Below are positions 15,521-23,314 of a stretch of 38,496 nt of DNA, one piece after another. The DNA is from Candidatus Dojkabacteria bacterium (GTDB taxonomy: Bacteria; Patescibacteriota; Dojkabacteria; SC72; JAHDCA01), in assembly GCA_027036675.1 (NCBI GenBank), contig JALWDW010000020.1, forward strand, positions 1 through 38,496, given 5' to 3'. The position numbers were made by a program, and so were the translations under genes. Every line of letters starts with the position of its first letter. Position 1 is the stretch's first letter. The notes below the pieces were generated by a model that was not told where the DNA came from, ran no database searches, and saw only the letters and a list, made by a program, of their open reading frames with translations.

Positions 15521-16978
15521 TCAGAGCATATACTTTGAGCGAACGTTCTCAACCTTGGCGGCGAAGTCTTTGTCTTCGTTGATCAATGACTCTATCTTTT
15601 CATAGGCATGCAATACGGTCGTATGATCTTTGCGATTGACCAGGTGAGCTATCTTCTCCAGCGGATACTCCAGATCTTTACGCAGAAGGTACATCGCCAC
15701 CTGCCGTGAGGCCGCTATATACGCAGTCCTCCTTTTACCCTTGATCTCCGCTTTGGTGATATCAAAAGTTTGACAAACCGCATCCATGATCTGATCGGGC
15801 GAAATACGTTTCCTTTTGCTATCCACATCCAGATGTAATAATTTACCGATATCGTCAATCGGCATTTGTTTGCCAAGTATTTCCTGTGTCGATATCACTT
15901 TGTTTACCGCGCCTTCAAGTTCGCGGACGCTCCCTTCAATATTTTTTGCTATATATTCTTGAACCTCGGTCGATAAGTGAGCCTTTTTATCCCGGAGGCG
16001 TTGTTTGATGATCGCAAGTCGAGTCTCGTAATCAGGCAAATGCATATCTATGACCATCCCGCCCATAAACCTGGTTTTTAGGCGGTCAGGCAGGTTCTCT
16101 ATCTCTTGAGGTGATTTGTCAGAAGCGATGATTATCTGTTTGTTTTTTTGATACAAGGTGTTGAAAGTATTGAAAAGCTCTTCCTTGGTTTTCTCTTTGG
16201 AACTGATAAATTGAATATCGTCGATCAGAAGCATATCGGTATCCCTGTACTTTTTGCGAAACTCGTCAGTGCTTTGCTTACGTATAGATTCGATCATCTC
16301 ATTCATGAAAGTTTCAATCTCCACGTATGTGACTACAAATTTGGGATCATGCTTCATGATTTCGTTGCCTATTGCCTGCATCAAATGGGTTTTACCGACT
16401 CCGCTCGGCCCGTATACAAACAACGGGTTGTAAGCATGTCCGGGTGTTTTGATGATATTTTTGGCTACGGCTACGGCGATTTGGTTGTTGCTACCGATTA
16501 CGAAATTTTGCAATGTATATCGCGGATTTAAGTGGGATGAACGTGTATTGCCGCCTCTGGTCGTCGTTGCTATATCGTCGAAACTGGTCTGTGACGGCGA
16601 ATCTTCGGATGGGTTGTGGTACTCATATTTTGGTCGCGCAGTCAACGCCGATTTGATATCTACTACGATTTCCGGGGATATGCCGGTGATCTGCATGATG
16701 CTGTCTTTGATCATATCGGCATGCAATGTTTCAATCCATTCTTTGTGATAGCTGTTGGCTACGGAAATTGTAGCCTTGCCGTTTTGGAATTTTTCCAAAT
16801 TGGCCGTTTTAAACCAAGCAAAAAGGCGTTTGTCGTCGCTTTTGAGTCGCAAATGTTCTTTGACAAGTTTCCATAGGTTGGCAAGATCGATGGTTGATTG
16901 TTTTTGCGAACTGCTCGTGTTTGAGGGATCAGGTTTGTGGATATTTTCGATATAACCGGTGTAATCTATTTTTTGCAT
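15521..16978 (-). CDS. dnaA: Chromosomal replication initiator DnaA
   Basis: AAA+ ATPase that binds DnaA boxes and melts the origin. Four-domain layout: N-terminal domain I (LWKLVKEHLRLKSDDKRLFAWF onward), a short linker to about 145, AAA+ domain with Walker A GPSGVGKT (about 190-197) and Walker B LLIDDIQF, and domain IV with the DNA-binding signature KDHTTVLHAYEKI. Length about 485 aa. ATG 16978 is preferred over a TTG three codons upstream. The spacer upstream carries two perfect DnaA boxes in inverted orientation (17034, 17088), suggesting autoregulation or a second origin element. Confidence 0.96.
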   Translation of the reverse strand: MQKIDYTGYIENIHKPDPSNTSSSQKQSTIDLANLWKLVKEHLRLKSDDKRLFAWFKTANLEKFQNGKATISVANSYHKEWIETLHADMIKDSIMQITGISPEIVVDIKSALTARPKYEYHNPSEDSPSQTSFDDIATTTRGGNTRSSHLNPRYTLQNFVIGSNNQIAVAVAKNIIKTPGHAYNPLFVYGPSGVGKTHLMQAIGNEIMKHDPKFVVTYVEIETFMNEMIESIRKQSTDEFRKKYRDTDMLLIDDIQFISSKEKTKEELFNTFNTLYQKNKQIIIASDKSPQEIENLPDRLKTRFMGGMVIDMHLPDYETRLAIIKQRLRDKKAHLSTEVQEYIAKNIEGSVRELEGAVNKVISTQEILGKQMPIDDIGKLLHLDVDSKRKRISPDQIMDAVCQTFDITKAEIKGKRRTAYIAASRQVAMYLLRKDLEYPLEKIAHLVNRKDHTTVLHAYEKIESLINEDKDFAAKVENVRSKYML

Positions 16979-17033
16979 CGGGAGCAATGCCTATATTACA
17001 TCTATGTCGGGGAGTGTATTCGGATTATATAAC

Positions 17034-17042
17034 TTATCCACA
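17034..17042 (+). promoter_or_regulatory. DnaA box upstream of dnaA
   Basis: Perfect TTATCCACA in the spacer upstream of dnaA. It pairs in inverted orientation with the box at 17088-17096. Confidence 0.6.
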
Positions 17043-17087
17043 ATTTGTAAATGAATTTCACAGAACCATATAAAATTAGTGTACAGA

Positions 17088-17096
17088 TGTGGATAA
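17088..17096 (-). promoter_or_regulatory. DnaA box upstream of dnaA, inverted
   Basis: TGTGGATAA on the plus strand, a perfect consensus box on the minus strand, 45 bp from its inverted partner. Position is compatible with DnaA autoregulation. Confidence 0.6.
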
Positions 17097-17134
17097 CTCG
17101 TACTCCGTGTGGAGTCTACTTCTCGTAGAGATGA

Positions 17135-18226
17135 TCAGAACTCTCTTCGGAGCAGGTAATCGGCCATACCCAATATGAAACGATACGACTCTTCGTTTTG
17201 GAAGAGCGACTTGTTTGCAATCAGTGTTTGTTTTGCCGTATCGGTCAAGTCATGTGCTTGAGTTGTGGCGTATTCCAATGCACCGGTATCTATCATCACC
17301 TTTTTGAGCTTGTCTATATCTTGTGCGCTTGCATCGGGATTGCCCAGGACTGTATGTAAAAGATTGCGTTGTTCGTTATCGCCGTGTTTTTCGACATATG
17401 AAGTCAACAATGTCTTCTTCCCTTCCAAGATATCACCGGTATCCGGTTTGCCGGTTTTCTTGACTATCCCGAAACTGCCTATGATATCGTCCTGTATCTG
17501 AAATGCAGTCCCGAGCGGTATCGCAAATTCCGAAAGAATCCTCAAGACCTCTTCGTCGGCTCCGCCCAATATCGCTCCGACAAGCAATGGATTCTCTACG
17601 GTGTATGACGCGGTTTTCCATTCCAACATATGCAAAATATCAGATTCCGCGATGTTTTCAGTAAACATATTAATAATATCAAACATCTGCCCGTGCCCCA
17701 CGATCTGCATTTGTTTGTGCAAAATCAACGACGCTTTCTGCATCCTTACCGCCGGGAAATCTGCTTGATGGAATATTTCCATAGCTATATGAGCCAGTAT
17801 CAGACTAGCCGTGACCGCGAGAGAATTCGCAATATGCGCCCCATCACCACCCCCGACTTGCGGGCCGTATTGTCGGAGAAAGAGCCCGTGCAATGTGGGA
17901 AAATCATGACGCATGTTGGCACGATCCATAAAATCGTCCTCGATCAATAGATAGGTATGCAATAATTCGATAGCCACAGCAATGTCAAAAATCACATCCG
18001 TATCGTCACCTTGCATCAATCCATACCCGTGGTATGTCAATGCGCCCCTGAGTCGTTTACCGCCGGCCAAAGCTACATCTCGCAACGATTCCATATATTC
18101 GCCGGCAATCTGTCCGTATTTTTCCGACGATGCGTCTATGTACCTACTCAAATGTTCGGCGATCCTATCGTTGATTTTGGGTACCAGAGATTTCAGCTGC
18201 TCGCGAAATGGCGGGTTTTCATCCAT
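17135..18226 (-). CDS. Trans-isoprenyl (polyprenyl) diphosphate synthase
   Basis: Head-to-tail prenyltransferase extending allylic diphosphates with IPP, supplying chains for the undecaprenyl lipid carrier or other isoprenoids. The 363-aa chain has GGKRLRG (55-61), the first aspartate-rich motif DDFMD (97-101) followed by RANMRHDFPTLHG, and the second motif QIQDDIIGSFG (DDIIG at 246-250). The first Asp motif is the short DDxxD type. Residues before it (HTYLLIE) include aromatic Tyr92, which may limit chain length, but product length cannot be read safely. ATG 18226. The gene lies between dnaA and the divergent rpmH. The upstream spacer contains an R1 copy (18246-18267). Confidence 0.9.
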   Translation of the reverse strand: MDENPPFREQLKSLVPKINDRIAEHLSRYIDASSEKYGQIAGEYMESLRDVALAGGKRLRGALTYHGYGLMQGDDTDVIFDIAVAIELLHTYLLIEDDFMDRANMRHDFPTLHGLFLRQYGPQVGGGDGAHIANSLAVTASLILAHIAMEIFHQADFPAVRMQKASLILHKQMQIVGHGQMFDIINMFTENIAESDILHMLEWKTASYTVENPLLVGAILGGADEEVLRILSEFAIPLGTAFQIQDDIIGSFGIVKKTGKPDTGDILEGKKTLLTSYVEKHGDNEQRNLLHTVLGNPDASAQDIDKLKKVMIDTGALEYATTQAHDLTDTAKQTLIANKSLFQNEESYRFILGMADYLLRREF

Positions 18227-18245
18227 ATCTTTGCGATATATGCGG

Positions 18246-18267
18246 TGAAAATTTAATTAAAACTTAA
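18246..18267. repeat. Palindromic repeat R1, degenerate copy
   Basis: TGAAAATTT-AATT-AAAACTTAA in the divergent spacer between the prenyl synthase and rpmH; the right arm is imperfect. Confidence 0.45.
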
Positions 18268-18307
18268 CTATATTTCGGTAACATTATTTTTTATCCAATG
18301 CATGTAT

Positions 18308-18336
18308 TTGCACTTTTCTTTATTGTAAAGTATAAT
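18308..18336 (+). promoter_or_regulatory. Promoter of rpmH, leaderless-type
   Basis: Perfect TATAAT at 18331-18336 with a weak TTGCAC -35 at 18308-18313 (17-bp spacing). The predicted start (18343-18344) coincides with the rpmH ATG at 18344. Confidence 0.55.
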
Positions 18337-18343
18337 TGCCGTC

Positions 18344-18535
18344 ATGAAAAGAACTTACCAACCCAAGAAATTGAAGAGATTGAGGAAATTTGGATTTCTG
18401 GCTCGCAATTCCAACAAAAAAGGGAAGAAGGGTATCGCTGTTTTGCAACGTCGCCGAGCCAAAGGTCGCAAGTCCTTGACAGTCTCCGATGAATTCAGAA
18501 AACTGCGCAAGAAGCCCACTTCACGCATCAGGTAG
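18344..18535 (+). CDS. rpmH: 50S ribosomal protein L34
   Basis: Small basic protein of the large ribosomal subunit. [23 protein letters not shown] and [21 protein letters not shown] match the L34 signature (the usual form has RTYQPS ... KGRxVLxxRRxKGRxxL). At 63 aa it is longer than the common 44-46 aa, owing to a basic C-terminal tail ([14 protein letters not shown]). A TATAAT box ends 7 nt before the ATG. The order rpmH-rnpA near dnaA is the classical origin arrangement, though the usual next gene, yidC, is absent here. Confidence 0.95.
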   Translation: MKRTYQPKKLKRLRKFGFLARNSNKKGKKGIAVLQRRRAKGRKSLTVSDEFRKLRKKPTSRIR

Positions 18536-18568
18536 GGTTCGTATATCTGTCCGGCAATCCGATTGCTT

Positions 18569-18907
18569 ATGCTTCCAAAAAAATATCGTTTGGTTTCCAA
18601 AAAAGATTTCGCACGTATAGCGAAAAAAGGTAAACGGTCTTACGGCAAGCTTCTGACATTGGTATATATGCCCTCCGTCGAGGCAAATACATATAGATAC
18701 GGTATAGTCATCAGCAAAAAAGTTTCAAAGCGCGCAGTAGTACGCAACAAAATCAAAAGGCAGATATCGTCGTATTTGGCCGGGCGGATGCATCAAAACA
18801 AACTGCACGCCATCGACGCCATGATTTTAGTCAAGTCGGTACCGGATTCGTATAATGCTCTGATAGCGGACCTGGAGTATGTCCTATCTTCCGTACTCGA
18901 CGATTAG
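18569..18907 (+). CDS. rnpA: Ribonuclease P protein component
   Basis: Protein subunit assisting the RNase P ribozyme in trimming tRNA 5' leaders. Begins MLPKKYRLVSKKDF at ATG 18569 (a TTG two codons upstream is rejected). It shows the KRSYGKLLTLVY strand, SKKVSKRAVVRNKIKRQI (the RNR-motif helix, here RNK-I-KR) and the typical DxMILVKSV strand. 112 aa, normal length. The last 24 bp overlap the 3' end of the convergent metG gene, so the two messengers would be complementary at their ends. Confidence 0.93.
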   Translation: MLPKKYRLVSKKDFARIAKKGKRSYGKLLTLVYMPSVEANTYRYGIVISKKVSKRAVVRNKIKRQISSYLAGRMHQNKLHAIDAMILVKSVPDSYNALIADLEYVLSSVLDD

Positions 18908-21727
18908 CTTGGATAGTAGGTCTTCGGCCACGCGCAATTTATCTTTGTTCTGCTCGGTTCCCATAAATATGGCCAAATATTTTTTGGTTTTTGATGTGAT
19001 CATCGTCCGTTTGGATTGTTTGACGTTGAGTCGGCATAAGATACCGGTGTCATCGACATATGCATACTCCCCTTTGCGTGCAATCGTGTCGGCGCCAGTG
19101 GATATATCGTTGAAATGCGTATCTTTTTCAAGGATGGTGAGCCTTGGATAACCGTCAATTTTGTCTATATCATGTATCCCGATGGAGATACCGGTCAGAG
19201 CCGATACGTAATTGTACAAATCGACGATCGGCAATCCTTTTGGCAAAGATTTGGTTTCTTGCAGGTACTTGATCAATGCCGTCACGGAATCCACCACTTC
19301 GTCGGGTGATACGCCGTACTCTCGATTTAAAGTTTCATAGTCGCGCATCGTTGAGGATATATCTTCGTTGCTTTGCAATTGGGATAATAAATCTTCGACA
19401 GCTTTGGTGAATTTCTTTTTCTGCTCGGTATTGAATTTGCGTAAATGAATGTCAGTGTAGACTTTGGACGATATGAATATCTGGTCCTCGCAACATGTCT
19501 GTCGTACAAAGAAGGTTTCGTCGAACAATTCGGCAGTGGAGATACCTTCGGGGATTCTCGCACCCGCGGGTCGGTTTTGAGTATTGCGAAATACAGCGAC
19601 CTTGGTGTGCTCTTTGGTTAGATTCAGTTCCTTGAGACTCAATATTACCCCCACTGATTTGACTCCGTCCAGTGTCTTGACAGCTACCGAGGCTGCATCG
19701 CTGGATTTGGCAAGATCATGAGGGATTGTCCCGCCGGGTGGCACGTAAAAGATGAACTCGCCAGGTTGCAACGTCTTGTCCGTCGAGACGACTGTCACTT
19801 CATCATCCGCCGTATCCACGGTGTATACGGCATAATTGGCGTTGTGAGGGTGTTCCGTTTTCTTCTTGATCCCGGCCAGTCGGACGTCTTTGTAAAGTAT
19901 CGCCGGATCGAGCGATTCAGTTCCTTTATCGTAGGCTTGCAGGTTTGGTGTGTACTCACGTTTCTCAAAAAGGAGTTGTGATTCGCCAAGTTGATGTCCG
20001 GGTTCGATCGGTGTGCAAATCCAGCGGTCAACTCCGTCATTGTCTTTGACACGTGTCGGGGTGCCTGTATTCTTCAAAATGTCGTCGCTAGGGTCTTCGT
20101 ATGGAATATTCAAGGCAGATGCGATCCTCTTGCTCGCGTGTGGCAAAAATGGTTGCAATAGCTTTTGCAATGCGGCGACTATGCGGATAACATTGTATAT
20201 AGTGTTTTCGGCTTCAGGCTTGTTCTCTTTGATAGACACCCACGGGGCTTTGTCATTGAAGTACTTGTTTGCGTACGAGCTCAAAGCGACCACTTCGCTC
20301 AACGCCTTGGAGAATTCAGTGTTTTCCAGATGGTAACCGGTTTTCTCAAATGCTTCCGAGATTTTGTTTTCCACTTCAGGATCCAATTTGCCGTTTGGTA
20401 CTTTATTGTCAAATTTGCTCCTCGTAAAGGTCAGCGCCCGATTGATGAAGTTACCTATATTACCGACCAATTCGGCGTTGTTGACTTGTATCATTTCTTC
20501 GTAGCTAAAGTCGCGATTTGTTTTTTCAGGAGCGTATCGGGTGAGGAAATATCTCAGGAGGTCCGCTCCAAACATTTCCAACATTTGGTTGACCGGTATG
20601 GCATTGCCGTCAGATTTTGACATTTTTTTGCCGTTCAACGTCAACATATTGTTAGCTGGCACATCATACGGCAGATTCAATTCTTTTTTTTCCTTTTCGC
20701 CGGGAAGCAGATATTTTTTGTGTAATTTTTCATCTTGATATTTTTGGTTGAATGCCAGGATTTCGCCGGGCCAGATGATTGTATGGAATGGCACATTGCC
20801 GCCCGCTATGAAATAGTAATGTTTTGTGTTGTCGTCTTTCCAAAAGCTCTCCCAACCCGGTGCCGAAGGGTCGTCTTTTTGCAGTGTTTCCGACCACTCT
20901 ATAGCCGCGGACAGATACCCGATGACCGCTTCAAACCAAACATATATGACCTTGTCATCCCATCCGTCCACCGGTACCGGGATTCCCCATTTCATATCAC
21001 GTGTGATCGGTCGCGGTTTCAACCCTTGTCGTATCCATCCCAATGAAAATTCTCGCACCCATTCTCGCCAATGAGACGATTCTTTTTCCAACCAACTGCC
21101 TATTTTGGATTGCAAGGCTGACAGATCCATGTAGAAATGTTCAGTTTCCCGTATCTCCGGTTTGCTTTCGGATACAGTGCTACGTGGATCGATCAAATCG
21201 GTCGGTTCCAGATACGCTCCGCATTCCGGGCATTCGTCGCCTCTGGCGTTGGTAGCTCCGCAATGAGGGCACGTGCCGCGTACATATCTGTCGGGTAGGA
21301 ATTTTTGTTCTTGTACATCGTAAAATTGTTTGCTTTTCTTCGCTTGCAGATAGCCTGATTCACGCATTGCGTTGAAGAGTTTGTGTACGACTTCTTTATG
21401 CGTGTCTGTCATGGTGGATGTGTAGTTTTCGTATGCGAAGCCCAGGTCCTTGTACGTTTGAACCATCTCTTTGTGAGATTGCGTGGCAAGTTGCTTCGGT
21501 GTGATGCCTTGCTTTTCAGCTTTGAAGACTATCGGCGTACCGTGCGAGTCGCTTCCTGACACCATCAATACGTCGTGGCCTCGCAATCTGTGATATCGAG
21601 CGAATACATCGCACACTACGTATTGTCCGGCCAGATGTCCTATATGTATATCGTTGCTGGCGTATGGCCACGAGACGCCTATGAATAATTTCTCGTTGTG
21701 TGTGGAGGCTGTTTTGTCCGTATTCAC
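18884..21727 (-). CDS. metG: Methionyl-tRNA synthetase with C-terminal OB-like region and B3/4 domain
   Basis: Charges tRNA-Met. The 947-aa chain starts at GTG 21727, directly after an extended -10 (TGATATAAT), implying a leaderless messenger. Residues 12-540 are a full class I MetRS: HIGH (28-31), zinc knuckle C153/C156/C166/C169, WFEAVIGY, and KMSKS (368-372). Residues about 605-705 (VRLAGIKKKTEHPHNANYAVYTVD) resemble a degenerate tRNA-binding OB fold of the EMAP/Trbp111 type. Residues about 745-945 match the B3/4 domain of COG3382 and the PheRS beta-chain editing module, seen in LPIVDLYNYVSALTGISIGI, HDIDKIDG, AYVDDTGILCRLN and RTMITSKTKKYLAIF. A B3/4 appendage on MetRS is not the standard architecture; an editing or tRNA-quality role is inference. 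The 3' end overlaps rnpA. Confidence 0.93.
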   Translation of the reverse strand: MNTDKTASTHNEKLFIGVSWPYASNDIHIGHLAGQYVVCDVFARYHRLRGHDVLMVSGSDSHGTPIVFKAEKQGITPKQLATQSHKEMVQTYKDLGFAYENYTSTMTDTHKEVVHKLFNAMRESGYLQAKKSKQFYDVQEQKFLPDRYVRGTCPHCGATNARGDECPECGAYLEPTDLIDPRSTVSESKPEIRETEHFYMDLSALQSKIGSWLEKESSHWREWVREFSLGWIRQGLKPRPITRDMKWGIPVPVDGWDDKVIYVWFEAVIGYLSAAIEWSETLQKDDPSAPGWESFWKDDNTKHYYFIAGGNVPFHTIIWPGEILAFNQKYQDEKLHKKYLLPGEKEKKELNLPYDVPANNMLTLNGKKMSKSDGNAIPVNQMLEMFGADLLRYFLTRYAPEKTNRDFSYEEMIQVNNAELVGNIGNFINRALTFTRSKFDNKVPNGKLDPEVENKISEAFEKTGYHLENTEFSKALSEVVALSSYANKYFNDKAPWVSIKENKPEAENTIYNVIRIVAALQKLLQPFLPHASKRIASALNIPYEDPSDDILKNTGTPTRVKDNDGVDRWICTPIEPGHQLGESQLLFEKREYTPNLQAYDKGTESLDPAILYKDVRLAGIKKKTEHPHNANYAVYTVDTADDEVTVVSTDKTLQPGEFIFYVPPGGTIPHDLAKSSDAASVAVKTLDGVKSVGVILSLKELNLTKEHTKVAVFRNTQNRPAGARIPEGISTAELFDETFFVRQTCCEDQIFISSKVYTDIHLRKFNTEQKKKFTKAVEDLLSQLQSNEDISSTMRDYETLNREYGVSPDEVVDSVTALIKYLQETKSLPKGLPIVDLYNYVSALTGISIGIHDIDKIDGYPRLTILEKDTHFNDISTGADTIARKGEYAYVDDTGILCRLNVKQSKRTMITSKTKKYLAIFMGTEQNKDKLRVAEDLLSKLIVEYGR

Positions 21728-21743
21728 GGGGAAATTATATCAT
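21728..21743 (-). promoter_or_regulatory. Extended -10 promoter of metG
   Basis: On the minus strand TGATATAAT (extended -10 form) ends 6 nt before the GTG start codon, so transcription should begin at or next to the codon. A clear -35 is not seen, as is common with extended -10 promoters. Confidence 0.5.
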
Positions 21744-21805
21744 AAGAAGTCGGGATTGTTTGCCAAAAAATATGTTATACTATTGCATATATCACTGCCA
21801 TAATC

Positions 21806-22378
21806 ATGCCTAGGAAATTACTGCCGAAATCCATCAACTTAATTGAACCTTTGCATCCGCCTGATGATATGTGGAGCAATCTATCAGCATGGGTCATGAC
21901 AGTTGGCCGTGTAATATTGATATTTGTGGAAGTTTTGGTAATAGGAACTTTTGTACTGCGATTTCGGGTTGATAGACAAAATATAGATCTAACGAATAGT
22001 ATCAACGACAATGTAAGTATTTTATCAAGATCGTATTATCGTGATAATGAACGGAAGTTCACCAAGATGCAACAGCTTTTAGCTGATATACGTTCTTTGC
22101 AAACGAATCAAGAAAGAAACTCTGCTTTTATACAGCACACCAGTTCTCTGACACCCGAGAATATCCAACAATTCGGATATACATATTCCGATCATATGGC
22201 TACGTTGACAGTACACGCTGAGAATCTTGCAGATATAGCAGACTTTGAGAAACAATTAAAAAACGATTCGCAAATCGCCAAAGTAGTTGTTGCGATTACT
22301 CGCTCGTCCGAACAGGACGGTGTGATGGCGACTGTATCATTTGTAGATAAAGATTATTTAGACATTATAAATAAATGA
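21806..22378 (+). CDS. pilN: PilN-like type IV pilus assembly protein
   Basis: Bitopic inner-membrane protein of the type IV pilus alignment complex. The N-terminal cytoplasmic segment contains KSINLIEPL, matching the INLLP peptide by which PilN docks on PilM. One membrane helix follows (about 29-52), then a coiled-coil stretch and a small alpha/beta domain (YSDHMATLTVHAENLADIADFEKQL ... KVVVAITRSS) as in PilN. 190 aa. The stop overlaps the next start in an ATGA arrangement, so it is translationally coupled to the PilO-like gene. A TATACT -10 lies at 21776-21781. No pilM, pilB or pilC is in the window. Confidence 0.75.
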   Translation: MPRKLLPKSINLIEPLHPPDDMWSNLSAWVMTVGRVILIFVEVLVIGTFVLRFRVDRQNIDLTNSINDNVSILSRSYYRDNERKFTKMQQLLADIRSLQTNQERNSAFIQHTSSLTPENIQQFGYTYSDHMATLTVHAENLADIADFEKQLKNDSQIAKVVVAITRSSEQDGVMATVSFVDKDYLDIINK

Positions 22379-23031
22379 TCAGTACACAAACGTTGGCTGA
22401 AAAAAATGAAAACCTCGAGTTACTGCATGATAGGAAGGGATCATTTATACAGTATTTGGTGTTTACATTGGTAGTACTGACAATTCTTATATTTGCCGCT
22501 TTGACACCTACCATTACTACAATCGTCAAAGTGCGTAACGAAATAGCTCGAAAGAAAGAACTCAACAAAATGTTGGAGGATAAAATTCAACAAATGGATC
22601 TATTGGATTCTCAATACATCGCAAATCAAACTACTTTTGACGATATGCAGCTTGTGTTTCCGGCTGGAGAAAACTATAGTCTGTTACTTGCTGATATTAA
22701 TAGGTCTGTATTGAACAATGGGTTCACTTTAAACAGTATTGCGTTTGCTGATGCCAATTCAAAAAAAAGATTTACAGTACTTTCACCCAAGTCAATAACT
22801 TTACAGATCACAGGAGATCCGTCCAGAATATTTATATTGCTTGATGAGTTACAGGATTACCCTCAAGCGTTGGAAGTTACGGGATATTCGCAATCAATCC
22901 CGACCGTGGGTACGACCAAATCTACTGATGAAGATGGTATTGTATCTGGACCGCTGGATCAGACTACTAAAGCCAGTTTCACAATAGATTTACGCTTTTT
23001 CAGTCCAAACAGAACTAATTTTTATGAATAG
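22375..23031 (+). CDS. pilO: PilO-like type IV pilus assembly protein
   Basis: 218-aa bitopic membrane protein, start codon overlapping the PilN-like stop. One helix at about 25-48, a coiled coil (VRNEIARKKELNKMLEDKIQQMD), then a periplasmic-type domain (YSLLLADINRSVLNNGFTLNSIAFAD ... SITLQITGDPSRIFILLDELQDYPQALEVTGYS). Architecture and partner gene match PilO, which heterodimerises with PilN. The sequence is too diverged for residue-level proof. The C-terminal strand (ASFTIDLRFFSP) is typical for the family. A small membrane gene follows 9 bp later. Confidence 0.72.
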   Translation: MISTQTLAEKNENLELLHDRKGSFIQYLVFTLVVLTILIFAALTPTITTIVKVRNEIARKKELNKMLEDKIQQMDLLDSQYIANQTTFDDMQLVFPAGENYSLLLADINRSVLNNGFTLNSIAFADANSKKRFTVLSPKSITLQITGDPSRIFILLDELQDYPQALEVTGYSQSIPTVGTTKSTDEDGIVSGPLDQTTKASFTIDLRFFSPNRTNFYE

Positions 23032-23040
23032 ATACCCTAA

Positions 23041-23310
23041 ATGAAAGATATACTAAGGCAAAGTTTGATAGTGATAGTTTTGCTGTTTATGATCGCTGTA
23101 GGTTGGTTGGGACTAAAGATCTTTCTTGCGCGCGAAAACTTGGATATAGATAAACAAGCTCAAGAGTACGTAAAAAACATGCCGAATCCGCTGGATGTGG
23201 AATTATTGATGGAGTTTGATAAAAGAGAGGATAACCTGCCGATAAAGCCACAAGAATTTAAAGATCTTGTAAACTCCTCTAAGATCGAGACTCCGCCAGA
23301 GAGCTTCTGA
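23041..23310 (+). CDS. Small bitopic membrane protein of the pilus operon
   Basis: 89 aa with one N-terminal membrane helix (about 8-29) and a short hydrophilic tail. It follows the PilO-like gene by 9 bp, so it is probably the third gene of the operon. By position it might stand in for PilP or another pilus accessory factor, but it lacks a lipobox cysteine and is too short for PilP. Its stop is 4 bp from the convergent rpoD stop. Function not recognised. Confidence 0.6.
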   Translation: MKDILRQSLIVIVLLFMIAVGWLGLKIFLARENLDIDKQAQEYVKNMPNPLDVELLMEFDKREDNLPIKPQEFKDLVNSSKIETPPESF

Positions 23311-23314
23311 TTTA

